In this document: positions 32,525 through 45,073 of the stretch, one piece after another | Position numbering within the stretch: the stretch's first letter is position 1 | Layout of the letters: each line of letters opens with the position of its first letter | NCBI GenBank assembly: GCA_963920575.1 | Contig: OY986969.1 | Location: 11,343,096 to 11,407,095 of the forward strand | Origin: Narthecium ossifragum | Taxonomy: Eukaryota > Streptophyta > Magnoliopsida > Dioscoreales > Nartheciaceae | DNA: 64,000 bases | Direction of reading: 5' to 3' | Notes under the pieces: generated by a model | What the model saw: the letters and a program-made list of their open reading frames with translations, nothing else | Database searches by the model: none | Told to the model about the DNA's origin: nothing | Position numbers and translations under genes: made by a program

Positions 32525-33204
32525 TCCCAGTAAGGTTCTACTCTACGTTACACTCAAGGAAGGGGAAACTAGAACAGTAGTCTTTCATCCTCATCGATCC
32601 AGGATGGGCCCCTAAATAAGGTCACCCTCACCCAAGCGGTGAAACAAGGAGGACGGCCAAACACGAGCCCAGACCTAGGGTCGGTGCATCACCGCTGCAC
32701 AACCCCTTGTACGGGGACACACGTCATGGACATCGACATCCACACTTAGGCCCTTGGGGTAAAGAGATAATACGATCTCTATTCCTCAATATCATAATTC
32801 AAATGATTATATCTAGGTTGTAACCTCGATCAACACAAGATCATAACCACACAATCTCGCCCTAGTCCTTAACTAACCAAACCCCGGTCCTAGGGCTAGA
32901 TCCAGGCTACCTGAGAACACCGGATCGGCGATCGAATCCATCGCCTACCACCTAGCCTGAATGCCTCTAATGCAACCATCATGCATGAGCCTACTCAAAC
33001 AACTAGGCCTAGGTGTCTCTACATGCAAAATCATCAACCCACAAATAAATAGAAACGGGCACACAGCCGGCCCTAGGCATAAGCATGATAAGAGGGTACA
33101 TAATTGAAGTAATTAACATGATATCAAATGGATTGACTAGTGGGAGGAACAAAGGGAATCAAGAGTAGCACTTAGCATTAATTACGGGAAAACATGTAAA
33201 CCTG
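32525..33204 (-). mobile_element. E LTR, middle part
   Basis: Between the C insertion and the A insertion. It parallels the C LTR in reverse (GTTCTACTCTACG, then CCGGTCCTAGGGCTAGATCC). No coding frame. Confidence 0.6.
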
Positions 33205-34511
33205 TGATACAAGCGGTCTACTCGTAATCCTCTCATATCGGGTCTCTACTGCTCCAATCGATCAGAATTGGCCTGCTCGGACTTGATTTGAGTCCAATTG
33301 GCTGATCTGGCTTGAGCTGGTTCGGATCTGACTGAGCTTGATTAGATAGGACTTGACTGGGTTGGGCTGGATTGGTTGGTTGGCTCAAGGAATTGAATCT
33401 GGCTCGGATTGGGCTAGGTGGTTTGGCTGAACCGGCTAGGATCGGGTGAAGTGGCTGAGTCAATTTGGTCAAGGTTGGCTGGGATGAGCTAGGATCGATC
33501 CAAGGGCTGAGGAGTCGCCGGAGTGGATCGCCGGCGTAGGGGCGGCGGTCGGGACCTTGGCAGAGAAGGTCGTAGGACGGTGGGGAAGAGATCGACCGGC
33601 TCAGATCTGGGAGATGGATGGAGGATCGGCCGGATCTGGGAGGTCGACGGCGGTTTAGAGGAGGCCGGCGTCGGGGAAGACAACGGGGACCTTGGCGGGG
33701 GTCCTTGGGACGTCGGTAAGGATCGTGGGGAGATGAGGAACGGATTTGGGATATTAATGGGGGTCGGGGTCGTGGAAGACAAGCGGCGGCTGTGAAGTGG
33801 GGAACGACGGGGATTCCACCGAAGAAGACGATGCAGGCGATGGAGGGGTTGGTCGGAGTCGTGGGAGATAGGGGATGAGATTGGCGATCTTGGATGGGGA
33901 CGGGGATGGCCGGAGAGGCTGGACGGCGGTGGTCGGCGTGAGGCTCGGGCACGGGAGACGACAGAGGGAAGGAGATGCTGACGTGGTAGGTGACTGGGCC
34001 TGGGGTCGCAGACGTAGCGATGACATGGAGGAGAGAGAAAGTGGCGGGGAGAGAGAAATACCGGTGGGGGCGGTGCCGGCTGCGGAGAAGATGACCGACG
34101 GGGAAGAAGGTCGATCAATGGTGGATTTCTGGTGGAATCTACATTACCTCTACTCCTATGATATTCTACTCCTATGATATTCTATCAACTATTCTTAATA
34201 ATTATGTTCATCATTCATCCTCATATTACAAACTAATGAGGTCCCTTTTATAGAGGCCTTGACAGAGTCCTAATCCAACTAAAAAACCCCATTGTTTAAT
34301 TAGCAAGTAATAAGGCTTTCAGACTCAACTCAACTTACTAACTCAAATATCAACTAGGACTCAATTAAATATAAAAGACTAATGATAAATCCTAATCAAA
34401 TACTCTAATTTGAACTAGGGAAGTCCAAGTCAAATTAGGAAAGAGGCTGAACCAGTTTGGTTCCTCTTTTGGGTTCGGGTCCAGTTGGTCGAGTCGGATC
34501 GACTCGTATCA
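33205..34511 (-). mobile_element. Family A solo LTR
   Basis: 1307 bp with the perfect TSD ACCTG (33200-33204 and 34512-34516). It contains a 239-aa open frame on the minus strand (33952-33233), which I treat as GC-rich LTR sequence and not a gene. Confidence 0.95.
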
Positions 34512-35770
34512 ACCTGACATAAAAATAAATTGAACCTTCATCCACATTTTCAAACCATACAAACTCCTCCACTTGCAACACTTGCCAATTAACATCCGAA
34601 CCAACCGATAATGCAAGGCCAAAATTAACAGAACTAAAGGAAGTCCCAAGCTAAAGCCGACGAGAAACCAACTAAAAGGGAAAGAAGGGGAGTACAAAAC
34701 CTACAATTGGCAGCCTAATCATTTGGCAGCAACCTTGAAGCACTTCAACGGTGAATAAGAAGAACAAACGGTGGGGAGGAGAGGGGAAGGCAGGGAGGTT
34801 AAGATTAGGAAGAATTCAGAACTATCAATCAAACGTAAACCTCAGCAACGAGGGGCAAGGCCAAGAGTACCTTGCCGGCATACCCAAAGCGAACCAGCTT
34901 CACGAGAAAAGCAAAGCCAGCAGGGGCCAAATGCCCAATGACCTTCCAATCCAAAAACAGAGAAATTCGACAGGTGTAAAGACCCAAATGGAATCCAAAA
35001 TTCAGTCGCGGCAATCCAAAGAATATCTCAACTGTAACCAGTTAATCCAGAAGAGATCCGACAGTCGCAGAAAGCCAATCAAGCCTTGAAAACTCCAAGC
35101 ATCAACCTGCAAGGATTAACCCAATAGGATCCGACAAGCCATCAGAGAATCCAAGCATCGCATAACACGACAACAAGGGCATTGCAGCTAGGGAAAAATA
35201 GAGCATCACATAGCAAGGGGGAACAGAGCATGGTAGTAGGGGAAAAGGCATCGAAATCCATGAGAGCAAGGGGAACAGAGCACTCAGGATGCATCGGACA
35301 AGGGTTGAGGAGGACCTCACCAAGCTCCTCTCTGATCGCGGTGGCCACCGACGGTACCAAGCTCCTCTCCGGTCACGGTCGCCGCTCTCCTCTCTTCTCT
35401 CCCTCGCAACCGTGCCCTCATGGAAGAAAAGGGTTTAGGAGGGTTTATATACTAATGGCTTAATATTAGATCATGACCGTCCGATCGGCCAGATCTGGTC
35501 CAAGCTGCTTCAAATCTCGATCCTCATGATCAAACTCAGATCCTCAGATCTAGAGTACTCCTAATGGTTTAGCCAAACACATACATCATTATAAAGCAGT
35601 GTGTGCGCTACGCGTGTGTGAAACCAACTCCGCCAAGGGTAATTTACCAAATTACCCCTGGAGCCGCAGCAATCAAAGGAGATCACAAAGCAAGGCTAAC
35701 CGAGCCAAACTAACCGAAACATACCCTCGACCGACGTGGTCGGATCGGGTTGGAGGTACAGGTCCTCACA
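34512..35770 (-). mobile_element. E LTR, right part (LTR start side)
   Basis: Ends CAGGTCCTCACA. It includes GTGTGTGAAACCAACTCCGC and TTTACCAAATTACCCCTGG, which correspond to GTGTGAAACAAACCAACAAG and TTTACCAAATTGCCCTTGCG at 2195-2240 in C. There is no GATCGATC array in this LTR, unlike C. Confidence 0.7.
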
Positions 35771-37099
35771 ACCTATCACCCTTAAAGGAATTTCGTCCCG
35801 AAAATTTGATAAGAGTAGGGTCGAAAACAATAGAACAGAAACACAACACACCTGCACAAGACAAGAGAGGTTAGCAAGCTCGCAACCCGAGCAACCACAC
35901 AAGGCACCGAGCATCAATGCCCGCAACACAAAACACCGGGCACCAACGCCTGCAACACAAAACACCGAGCACCAACGCCCGCAACACAACACCGGGCGCC
36001 AGCGCTGCACAACAATGGAGACACCTTGGGATAGGAACCACTTGGGACACTCTGCACCAGCGCCTCCAGCGCTCCCAAGTCACCCCCGAACGCCTATGCG
36101 TAATTTGTCTAGCTCAAGTTCTTCTCTGTCGAAGCTGCTGACACGTGACGGTGCCTCCTTAGCTCAAACACGTGACGGTCGGAAGCACAACTGGTAGGTA
36201 TGGGATGAAGTCATTCTACAAGCAGTCTCGCCAATGTGGACTGGAATCTCAAAGAGCAAAACACCTCAACATCGATTCTTCCTTGACCAATCTAGCTGGA
36301 TCTCTGCATGGGTTATCCTCAAGAGCACTCTGTCGTCAATTGTGAGCTCAAACGTCGGTCATATCTTATCTGTGCAAGTCTTCTGAAGATTGGGCGATGA
36401 TGTCTGAGCTGGAGGGTGTAGTGTCTGCAAGGTATGTCCCTCAAGTAGGAAGGCGACGTGAAATATCATACTATGCCTCGAACGGTGTGATGCCAATGTT
36501 GAACTGTCAAGTGCTATAGCAAGTGAACTCCACCATGAAATGTGATCTTGCCAACTGACATCTTCATCAACAATACATGCTTCATCTGAGATTTGAGTCG
36601 TTCTCTCTGACCATCTCTCTGTCCGTAGATGGGACGCTGTGCTGATGTGGTCAGTTGGGTAATGATGACCCAAACACATGAAATGCTCTCGGTATCCTCG
36701 ATACCCCGGTGATGCAGTCTGCCATGCCATGATCTCTACTCTGATACTAGAAAGGGTCGTAACAGGTCTGCTATTTGTCGACATTCCGCCTCCACCTCCT
36801 GACAGGTGAGGTTACAAGGACCAAACTCTGCGTCTGACCTCTGCATCTGGTGCCAACTAAGCTGATGATGAAGTCCATGACATATCTTCGTGCATCCTGG
36901 ATGAACAGCAACAAGGAGTGGATCTCACGCGCGATGCCCTCACGCAATTTTCAAACTGCTACTCGATCTCTGGAGCACAATTAACTGTCTGCTGACGCCG
37001 TCCATCTCTCATCCATGTGCCTGGTATCTTTCGAAGCAAGGATCTCTATACGCTCTGCGTCATTGTCTCTCCATGTCATCATGACTCTGGCTGAAGTGC
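35771..37099 (-). pseudogene. E pol 3' end: integrase remnants
   Basis: On the minus strand the end of pol shows stop-broken echoes of the integrase core: PSTDREMVRENDSNL (compare FHPQTDGQSERTIQ-type wording) and VEFTCYST, then GITPFEA. These are near 36690-36440. A conserved-looking VLLRITHAE block follows near 36340. Many stops and frameshifts are present. No chromodomain could be recognised. Confidence 0.6.
35899..36009. repeat. Imperfect tandem repeat, about 30-bp unit x4
   Basis: Units read ACACCGAGCACCAACGCCCG and variants, joined by CAACACAA. They lie in the last part of E, next to its LTR. Confidence 0.8.
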
Positions 37100-38056
37100 T
37101 GATACGAGCGGTCTACTCGTAATCCTCTAGTATCGGGTCTCTACTGCTCCAATCGATCAGAATTGGCATGATCGGACCAGATTGAGTCCAATTGGCTGAT
37201 CTGGCTTGAGCTTGTTCGGATCTGGTTGAGCCTAATTAGATAGGACTTGACAGGGTCAAGTCTGATTGGTTGGTTGGCTCAAGGAATTGGATTTGGCCCG
37301 AATTGGGTTAAGTGGCTTGGCTGAACCGGCTTAAGTTGGCTGAGCCAATTTGGTTGGGCTGAATCGGCCTGGATCCGAGGGCTGAGAGTCGCCGGAGTGG
37401 ATCGCCGGCGTAGGGGCGTCGGCGGCAGTCGGAATACTGGCAGGAAGGGTCGCCGGTCTATGGGGAAGAGATCCACCGTAGTGGATTGGCCGGGGAAGGT
37501 ATGGATCTATGGGATTGGGTGTGGCCGGTGATGGGTTTAGTGGCGGATCGGCTTCGGGAACGACGGCGAGGAGCTCGGTGAGGGCTTGGGCCGTCGGGAA
37601 GATGGTCGGGGGAGATATACAGGGGATTTAGGGAAGTTTGGAGGTGAGATCGGGGATGGAGAGGGGTACGGACGGTGGCTTTGAGGTTGGGGACGATGAG
37701 AGGGTCGCCGGAGACGACGATGGGGGGCGGTAAAGGTATGGCCGGAGTCGTGGGAGGGAGGGGAAGATAGTGAAAGTCTTGGATGGCGACGGGGCTGGCC
37801 GGAGAAGAGAGAACGGCGGTGATGCTAGGGTTCCGGTCACAGGAGAGAGGAGGAAGAAGATGAACAGTGATGACGTGGCGCTGATGTGCGTGGGGTCACT
37901 GACGTGGCAGAGAGAGAAAGTTCGTGGAGGTGATGCCGGCTACGGAGAAGATGACCAGTGGGGAAGAAGATGGATCGGTGGTGGATTTCTGGTGGGAACT
38001 ACATTACTTCTACTCCTATGATATTTTATCAATTATTCTTAATAATTCTCTATTTC

Positions 38057-38090
<34 letters not shown>

Positions 38091-38401
38091 CATACAAACT
38101 ACTGAGGTCCTTTTATAAAGATCTTGACAGAGTCCTAATCCAACTAGAAAACCCCCTTGCTTAATTAGCAAGTAATAAGGCTTCTAAACTCAATTCAACT
38201 TCCTAACTCAAATGGACTCTTAATTAATTCCTAACAATCAAATATTAACTAGGACTCAATAAAAGAATAATAATAAATCCTATAATCAAATACTCTAGTT
38301 TGAACTAGGGAAGACCAAATCAAACTAGGAAAGAGGCTGAACCAGTTTGGTTCCTCTTCTGGGTTCGGGTTCAGTTGGTCGAGTCAGATCGAGTCGTATC
38401 A
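37100..38401 (-). mobile_element. Family A solo LTR
   Basis: 1302 bp with the perfect TSD AGTGC (37095-37099 and 38402-38406). It contains CATTCAT-type short repeats at 38056-38092 and two TGACGTGGC boxes near 37874 and 37903. Confidence 0.95.
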
Positions 38402-40085
38402 AGTGCTGATATACACTGAATCATCAAAGGAAGCCATCTGAGATATGGTTCTCAGAACTCGGTCCATCTGATTATCTGTGTCCAACGAGCTGACAAATCC
38501 CTCAAAGCTACTCTAGTCTCTATAGCAACCACTGATGGCTATCACCCTTAAAGGCACTGACGTCATCTCTTCAAGACAGAGATCCGACTTCTTGGTCATC
38601 ATGATCAACGGTCCTATGATTCTGGAGATGTGTTTACTAGATCTCGAACATAGTCTTGGACCTCTATCGTCGCACGTTTGTCCCAATCTTGACTGAATCA
38701 AGTAATCCGCATGCCACTGACACAATCTGTCCGCAAAGTCCAGCGTCTGAAGGCTAAGATCTCGCACCAGAAGCCTCATAATGTCAAGACATGGCATGAA
38801 GATCCTCTACATCAAGTCCATGAATGTTGTGTGCGCGTCTGTCGGTCCCAAGAGCACGACCACAGACTCATACAACACATATCTGGTCTAGAATGATGCC
38901 TACGGGATGTCACAATCCAAAACCCTCATCTGATGTAGTCAACACGAAGGCCAATCTCTGAAATTCTCGACTAATCTCTCAGCCGCTAAACATGTCGCCA
39001 AAGCACTATAGTAGACACATACTTTTCGCTATAACGTTGTCTACCTTCCTAAAGCCTATGCATGTACGGAAGGGATCGTCCACAAGAAGAGTTGGAACAC
39101 TCTGAAGCGATACACTGAGGTGGAACAAATCTCAAACTATCAACTCGGCCGACTAAATACTCGACCGTCTATATCGACACACAAGCTGGCAAAAGTCAGG
39201 ACCACCCGAAAGAACCTCGATCTTAATTTCGGTATCCTGCGAAGGTGATAAATCAGGAAGCTCCTCATAAAAGACACCTGCACAACCAATCAACAACACG
39301 AGGGGAAAAAAAATCTACTCTGCCAAGAACCCCTCGAAGGCAAAGGGAGGGGGCTTCACCACAAGCTGGTGAACAAGCTCCAGCTCTCGATACCCAGAAG
39401 AATCGCAACCCGTGATCTTCAACGAGAGTAAAACAACACCGTCATGTGTACCCACGACACCTTCCCATGGCCAAACAACACAACTTGGTGTGCGCCCAAC
39501 CAGTGCAAACCGAGGAAGCCATCAAACCCAACGTGCATCACACGTGGGCGACGGACACCTAGAGGTCTCCAACCTCTAGCAAACACCCTCACAAGTGCTA
39601 TCGAACCAAGCTCTTGTCCCAAACGGACGCACGGGGACGAGTCACAAGGGGAAAACCGAGAGCCACAAGGAAACCACAAGCTGAGCAAAACTCTGAAAGT
39701 TGAAAGCTAAAGTTGAAAGATGAAACTGAAGCTGGAAGCTAAAACTGAAAGACCAAGCTGAAAGTTGAAGTCAATGGCTCTGAAAACTAGCTACTGAAGG
39801 AATTGCTCTCTCCTCAAGAGTACGCGAATCGCTGGTCAGACTGATCGTCGCATCACAGCAAGCCTCTATCCAAAACCTGAACTCCACATCTGCCCTAGGT
39901 ACCTGCCCCATCTGAGGCACTAACCCACTGCTCTGGTCCACGCCGTATGTCACGCCCGACTGCTCTACGGCAAGCGCCCAGTGCTCCTTGCTACAAGCAC
40001 TGTCTGGGAAAAAACTCCTAGCGGCTAGCACTAGAGCACACAATGGGATCTCTCTCAGCATGGCAAAATTGATCGCTCGCAAACG
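38402..40085 (-). pseudogene. E pol and gag remnants incl. protease
   Basis: Only the protease is recognisable: the minus frame 39688-39419 reads VMHVGFDGFLGLHWLGAHQV, comparable with the plant chromovirus block with DVILGMDWL. RT and RNase H should lie between 38402 and 39400, but I see only stop-ridden sequence. A CTGAAAGTTGAAG-like low-complexity repeat lies at 39680-39775. Confidence 0.5.
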
Positions 40086-40353
40086 TGTCGTTAAAACGTT
40101 GCCAACTTAATCAAATATTAAATTTATAATCCTTATTCGATCACTACACTACTAGGTAGGTAGGATAGCGGTGAAGTCGGGAGTCGATCCACAGGGAAAA
40201 CGTTGGAAACTGAAATCAATTCTCGAAACCCTAAAACTAAGGAAAAGAATCAAAGATAGAATAGAGTTATCTAAACTAATAAATAAAAGAAATAAAAGGT
40301 TGATCAATTCAAATCAATGGAGTAGTTACTTAGGAATTACTACTCAATCCACC

Positions 40354-41309
40354 TTATACGAGGACCAACTGAGCCAATCCAAGAAGGGACCCACGTCCTT
40401 GCTTGGGCAGGCCAACACCAAGGAGCTGGCTGCAACCAGGTCCTTTGGAGCAGGTTGAGCCAAGCTAGCCTTAGGGCCAAATCAGAGCTGAACCAGTTCC
40501 AAGACCAAGCTCAAGCATGGGTGGACCCATGACCCATGAGGTGGCTTAGCCAAGCCGGCCTTACTTGGTTATTTCCTTAGTTGAGTCTTAATTGCTTTCC
40601 TAGTTGATTTCCTAGTTTGAGTTCAGTTTGTGCTTAGCCAGTTTCTATTTAATTGAGTCCTAGTTTTGGTTGAGTCAAGTCACTAGCTTACTTAGTTCAT
40701 TCCTGGTTATTAGGAGTAAGTTTGAGTTGAATTAGTAAGAGTCTTTTAGCTTGCTGTCCAAGCAAGAAGGTATTCAGGTTGTAGTAGAACTTTCTTGAGG
40801 TCTCTATAAAAGGACCTCTATAGCTTGTATTAGGGTTTTTATGCATGGACGAATTTATGAGAGTTATTATTAGTAGAGATAAATCCCTAGGAGTAGAAGT
40901 AATATATAGGAGTAGCTGTAACCCTAGTTTCCACAGAAATCCACCAGCCACCTTCATCTCCCTCTACTGTCGGATTATCTCTCCACCAGCCGGCCACCAT
41001 CCATCGTCGTCCGCCGCTGCCATCTACAGTACACGTCCCCATCACCGGCGACCCCCCTTGGCTGCTGTGCCTCCCTCCACCACGTTCTCCAAGGCTTGGA
41101 TCTATAAGAGAAGCCAGCCAACCCTAGAGGAGCTGCAAGGTATCCCTCATCCGTCTCCTCCTCTAGTCTTCGCCTTCCTCGTCGAATACCTAGGGTCCTT
41201 CTCCTAAACCCTAAAGGTATCTCTCGACCTAGCCACATAGATTTGGCTAAGGAGTTGAGACCCAGCAAGAGACCCGGTACGAAAGCCCTTGAGAAGGTGT
41301 ATCGTATCA
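40354..41309 (+). mobile_element. Family B-like solo LTR (variant, mosaic)
   Basis: 956 bp with the perfect TSD CCACC (40349-40353 and 41310-41314). It starts TTATACGAGG (expected TGATACGAGG) and ends GTGTATCGTATCA. The last two thirds match B (TATA box near 40804, telo-box near 41206). The first 200 bp contain GGCCAAATCAGAGCTGAACC, which resembles the D LTR start and is absent from B. Confidence 0.9.
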
Positions 41310-42045
41310 CCACCCTAGTTTCATTATTAGTCTTCTCTAGTTATCATCTTGTTCCCTTCTCTCAGCATTATGGATCATATGGCTACAAACTCACATGAAT
41401 CCCTAAAATAAAGTTAATGTTCCCAAGGACATAACCTATCTTTGCTAGGCATAGATTGTCTTTGGTCCTACGATTACCTTAAATTATACTACTCCTAATG
41501 ACCTTGGCACAACCTATATTCGCGTAGCATAGCTTATCTCAAAACCAAACCAATAATTTCATGAAAACCATCTCATAAATCTCTACAATCAATCACATAA
41601 ATCATGTAGGACTGAAAGTACATCAAGGGAACTTTGTTCCTTCAACTCTATTAACAATAAAACCATATTCATGAGATCATGCATCGAGAAGTTCACAAGA
41701 ATCCAACTAAAGAAAAACCAAAACTACACTAGGGTTTCATGAATAATCCTAAGTACAATAATTAGCAACTCATCTTTTGGATGAAAGCCATCGGGTTGAA
41801 ATAAGAAGCTGTCACCATCCGCATCCTCTCCGTCTTCTTCTCCCTTCTCCAAAGATTGTCAAAAAGATGCTTATTTTCGGCCAGCCAACACCTTCTTATA
41901 GTTGTATTCCCGGAATTAGGGTTATGACTAAGTTGGACTTCTAGTGCAACTCGGATTTCCTGAATTAATCTTGACAGCCTATTCTGAGTGTAACTGAGCC
42001 CAATCAAGCCATATTTTGGAAACAAGTCCAACACAAAAAGATGTA

Positions 42046-43455
42046 TGATACGAGCCGATCCGACTCGACCAACTGGACCCGAACCCAGAAGAGGAACCAA
42101 GCTGGTTCAACCTCTTTCCTAGTTTGACTTGGACTTCCCTAGTTCAAACTAGAGTATTTAATTAGTATTTATCATTAGTCTTTTATTGAGCCCTAGTTGA
42201 TGGTTAGGAATTAATTAAGAGTCCCTTTGAGTTAGGAAGTTGAGTTGAGTCAGAAACCTTATTACTTGCTAATCAAGCAAGGGGGTTTTTCTAGTGGATT
42301 AGGACTCTGTCAAGGTCTCTATAAAAGGACCTTAGTAGTTTGTATTAGGTTATGCATGAGATGAATGATTAAGAGTAATTAGTAGAATATCATAGGAGTA
42401 GAATATCATAGGAGTAGAAGTAAAGTAGATTCCACCCGAAATCCACCATAGATCCACCTTCTTCCCCGTCGGTCATCTTCCCCGCAGCCGGCACCGCCTC
42501 CACCAGTTTTTCTCTCTCTCCCATCACTTTCTCTCTCCTCCACGTCAGCGCCACATCACCACTCTCTCTCCTCGTCACCTGCCACGTCATCGTCTTCTTC
42601 CTTCCCTCTCTTCTCTCCCGTACCCTAGCATCCGCCGACCACCGCCGTTCTCTCCTCTCCGGCCAGCCCCGTCGCCACCTAAACCCACCATCGTCTCCCC
42701 CTACCTCCCACGACTCCGGCCATACCCTTCCCTCCGTCCTTCGTCCCCTCCGGCGCCGTCCCCGACAAGCCTACCTCCGTCCCCTCCGCCGTCAACCCAC
42801 TTCCGATCCCCGAACTCACCCCCAAACCACGCTAAATCCATCGCCTATCTCCTCCGACCCTCTTTCCGACGTCCTCAGCCACTCCCGGAGCCTCCCTCGT
42901 CGTCCTCGACTCCGGCCGACCCAACCTTCACCGCCGTCTTCACCCGATCCGGCCGATCCGCCACCCATCTCCCAGATCCACTCCGTTGGAACTCTTCCCC
43001 ACCTCCAGGCGACGCTTCCTGCCACTACCCCGACCGCCGCCGCCGTCCCTACGCCGGCAATCTACTCCGGCGAACCACAGCCCTCGGATCAACTCCGGTT
43101 CAGCCCAACCAAGTTGGCTCAGCCAACTCTAACTTGGTTCAGCCAGCCAGTTGATTCAGACTCAGCCCACTCTGATTTGGCTCAGCCACTTAACCCACTC
43201 CTAGCCGTTTCAGCCCACTCCTAGCCGTTTTAGCCAAGCCACTTAGCCCAATCCGAGCCAGATTCAATTCCAAGAGCCAATCAACCAATCCAGACTTGAT
43301 CCAGTCGAGTCCTACCTCAATCTGAGCCAGATCTGAACCAGATTCGATCCAGATTCAGCCAATTGGACTCAAATCAAGTCCGATCAGGGCGATTCTGATC
43401 GATTGGAGCAATAGAGACCCATTACTAGAGGATCACGAGTAGACCGCTCGTAACA
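42046..43455 (+). mobile_element. Family A solo LTR
   Basis: 1410 bp, the longest A LTR here, with the perfect TSD ATGTA (42041-42045 and 43456-43460). It ends CTCGTAACA. Extra AGCCACTT/CAGCC repeats near 43185-43260 account for the length. Confidence 0.95.
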
Positions 43456-43883
43456 ATGTAGATTAGGAAGTATTCTATCCGATCCCAAAGAGTTCATAAT
43501 ATTCTGACTTATATGGAATATTTGAAGAATATTCTCCTAAATGTCGATGGACTAGTTTCCCAGCTTATTATTTTCATGTATTCTTCGAATCTGCTATCAC
43601 ACAATCAGGAATCTCGCAACATGTCCAACAGAAACGTTGTAGATCTCTTTGGTTTCTACAATATCCCAAAGTTTCAGAATATTTAGAGCTTTGTCGAATA
43701 TCTAGCGAATATATTATAACGGTCGACAAAGCAGTTTATTTAGTCATTTTAGCCGAATTTCCTGCATTTCTTCTCAAAGCATGATTAAACCTGAAATCAA
43801 CTAACAAGCTATCAAATACAACTACTCTAGGCATAACAAAGCTAAGTTAAGGGGTTGAATCATGAACATTTAGTGACTTATCA

Positions 43884-44055
43884 GCGCCTCAGGCTACCTC
43901 TCACAGGAATTGGCATGACGATGTTGCTGAAACTACTGAACTCTACCAACGGGAACCCTGCCGTCTCACGAAACCCGGAACAACCCCGGAACTCATCAAG
44001 ACCACCGACCAACTGCTCGGTGTCAACCCTCAAGTCATATGTCTCAGTATCCGGA
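43884..44055. other. Short unassigned stretch
   Basis: 172 bp between candidate LTR G and the copia-like sequence. A minus-strand reading is open but matches nothing I recognise. It may be a further piece of element E. Confidence 0.3.
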
Positions 44056-44619
44056 ATACAGTCTGAAGGTCCAAGAGGGGGGGTGAATTGGACTCTTTTC
44101 GAAAAACTAGATTAATGGAAAAATCGGGTAGGAGAGATCTAACACCTTAAATGCTTACAGATGAGATCAAACTAATGTAAATCAGCATGCAAGAATTATA
44201 TGAAAGAAGGGTCAGAGAGATAGCACCGATTTTATAGTGGTTCAACACAACTCTTGGTCTACGTCCTCTTCTCTCAAGGTCCTCCTTGAGGTTCCACTAC
44301 TTGCATTAAATCTTTACAAGGTTTTTCTCCAAGCTTCCTGTTCCTTGGTAACCTTACAATCACAGCCAACAACCGTTGGATTACTCTCAATGTACTTCTT
44401 CACACTCGAAGACGATTTACAAAGGTTGTAGCTCAAAGGAAATGAGTAGTAAACTCATGCTTAGACTTGCTCAAATGATCTCAGAAATATCAATAATAGT
44501 TGTGGCAAGTTTACAACAAAGAACTACTTATATCTGGCCTTCAACCAGCTCAAAAAGCACCTCCAACGGCTCCTTGTAACTCTCCAACGGCTAGTTTTTT
44601 TACTCTGTGCATTGCAGGT

Positions 44620-45073
44620 GGTCGATCCATGCATCATCCGCCACATCGACCGTCATGTACAAAAACTCAGCCTTCTTGAGCCGTGGTCGATCTGCCCATC
44701 GACCGCTGTATCGACCGTGAGCCTCTATTGTGAAAAATGCTTCCCAGGGTCGATTCTCCGATCGACCGTCGCTTCTTCACTTTCCATCATCATACTCCAC
44801 GGTCGACCACGACATCGTCTATCGGATCGTCTGTCAGATCTTCCATGAGCCTACAACATTTGAAACCATAAAATCCAAACGCCACAGTCGACCGGTCCAT
44901 CGACCGTCGCATCTACAGTGAGGCTTTGTCAAGAAAATAGCTTCCCAGGGTCGATGCTCCGATCGACCGTGAGCCAACATTTCATTTTGCCAAGTTTGGT
45001 TCATCCACCGTGCAACCCTGCGGTCGATCCCTGGATCGACCGTCACATTCCCACGGTCGATCCATCCATCGAC
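44620..45073. promoter_or_regulatory. TCGA motif array with 12-bp phase (GGTCGAT...ATCGACC hairpins)
   Basis: TCGA cores lie at 44622 and 44646 (24 bp), 44687/44699/44711, 44750/44762, 44803/44815/44827 (the last two TCGT), 44888/44900, 44951/44963, 45024/45036 and 45057/45069. Within groups the offset is 12. Most pairs are inverted, GGTCGAT then ATCGACCGT, so each could form a small hairpin or a dyad protein site. Confidence 0.75.

Larger units (their letters stand above)
28920..40085 (-). mobile_element. Element E: decayed Tekay-like chromovirus (minus)
   Basis: The 3' LTR occupies the left side (28920-35770, with nested insertions), starting TGTCACACCCCGACC. It ends CAGGTCCTCACA, the same terminal motif as family C. 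The next bases on the minus strand are the classic GGGACGAAATTCCTTTAAGGG lead-in to the polypurine tract of Tekay-type elements. Remnants of integrase and protease follow in the correct minus-strand order. No matching right LTR was found. Confidence 0.75.
40086..43883 (-). mobile_element. Element G: old LTR (minus), candidate
   Basis: The left end starts TGTCGTTAAAACG, and the block GAGTCGATCCACAGGGAAAAC near 40180 is the reverse of a typical gypsy LTR tail. The right end GTGACTTATCA (43883) would be the LTR start TGATAAGTCAC. Flanks AAACG and GCGCC do not match, so the boundaries are not proven. It hosts a B-like LTR and an A LTR. No coding sequence. Confidence 0.45.

Noticed and set aside
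38050..38095. CATTCAT repeats as a regulatory array
   Set aside because: Simple slippage repeat present only in one A LTR copy.
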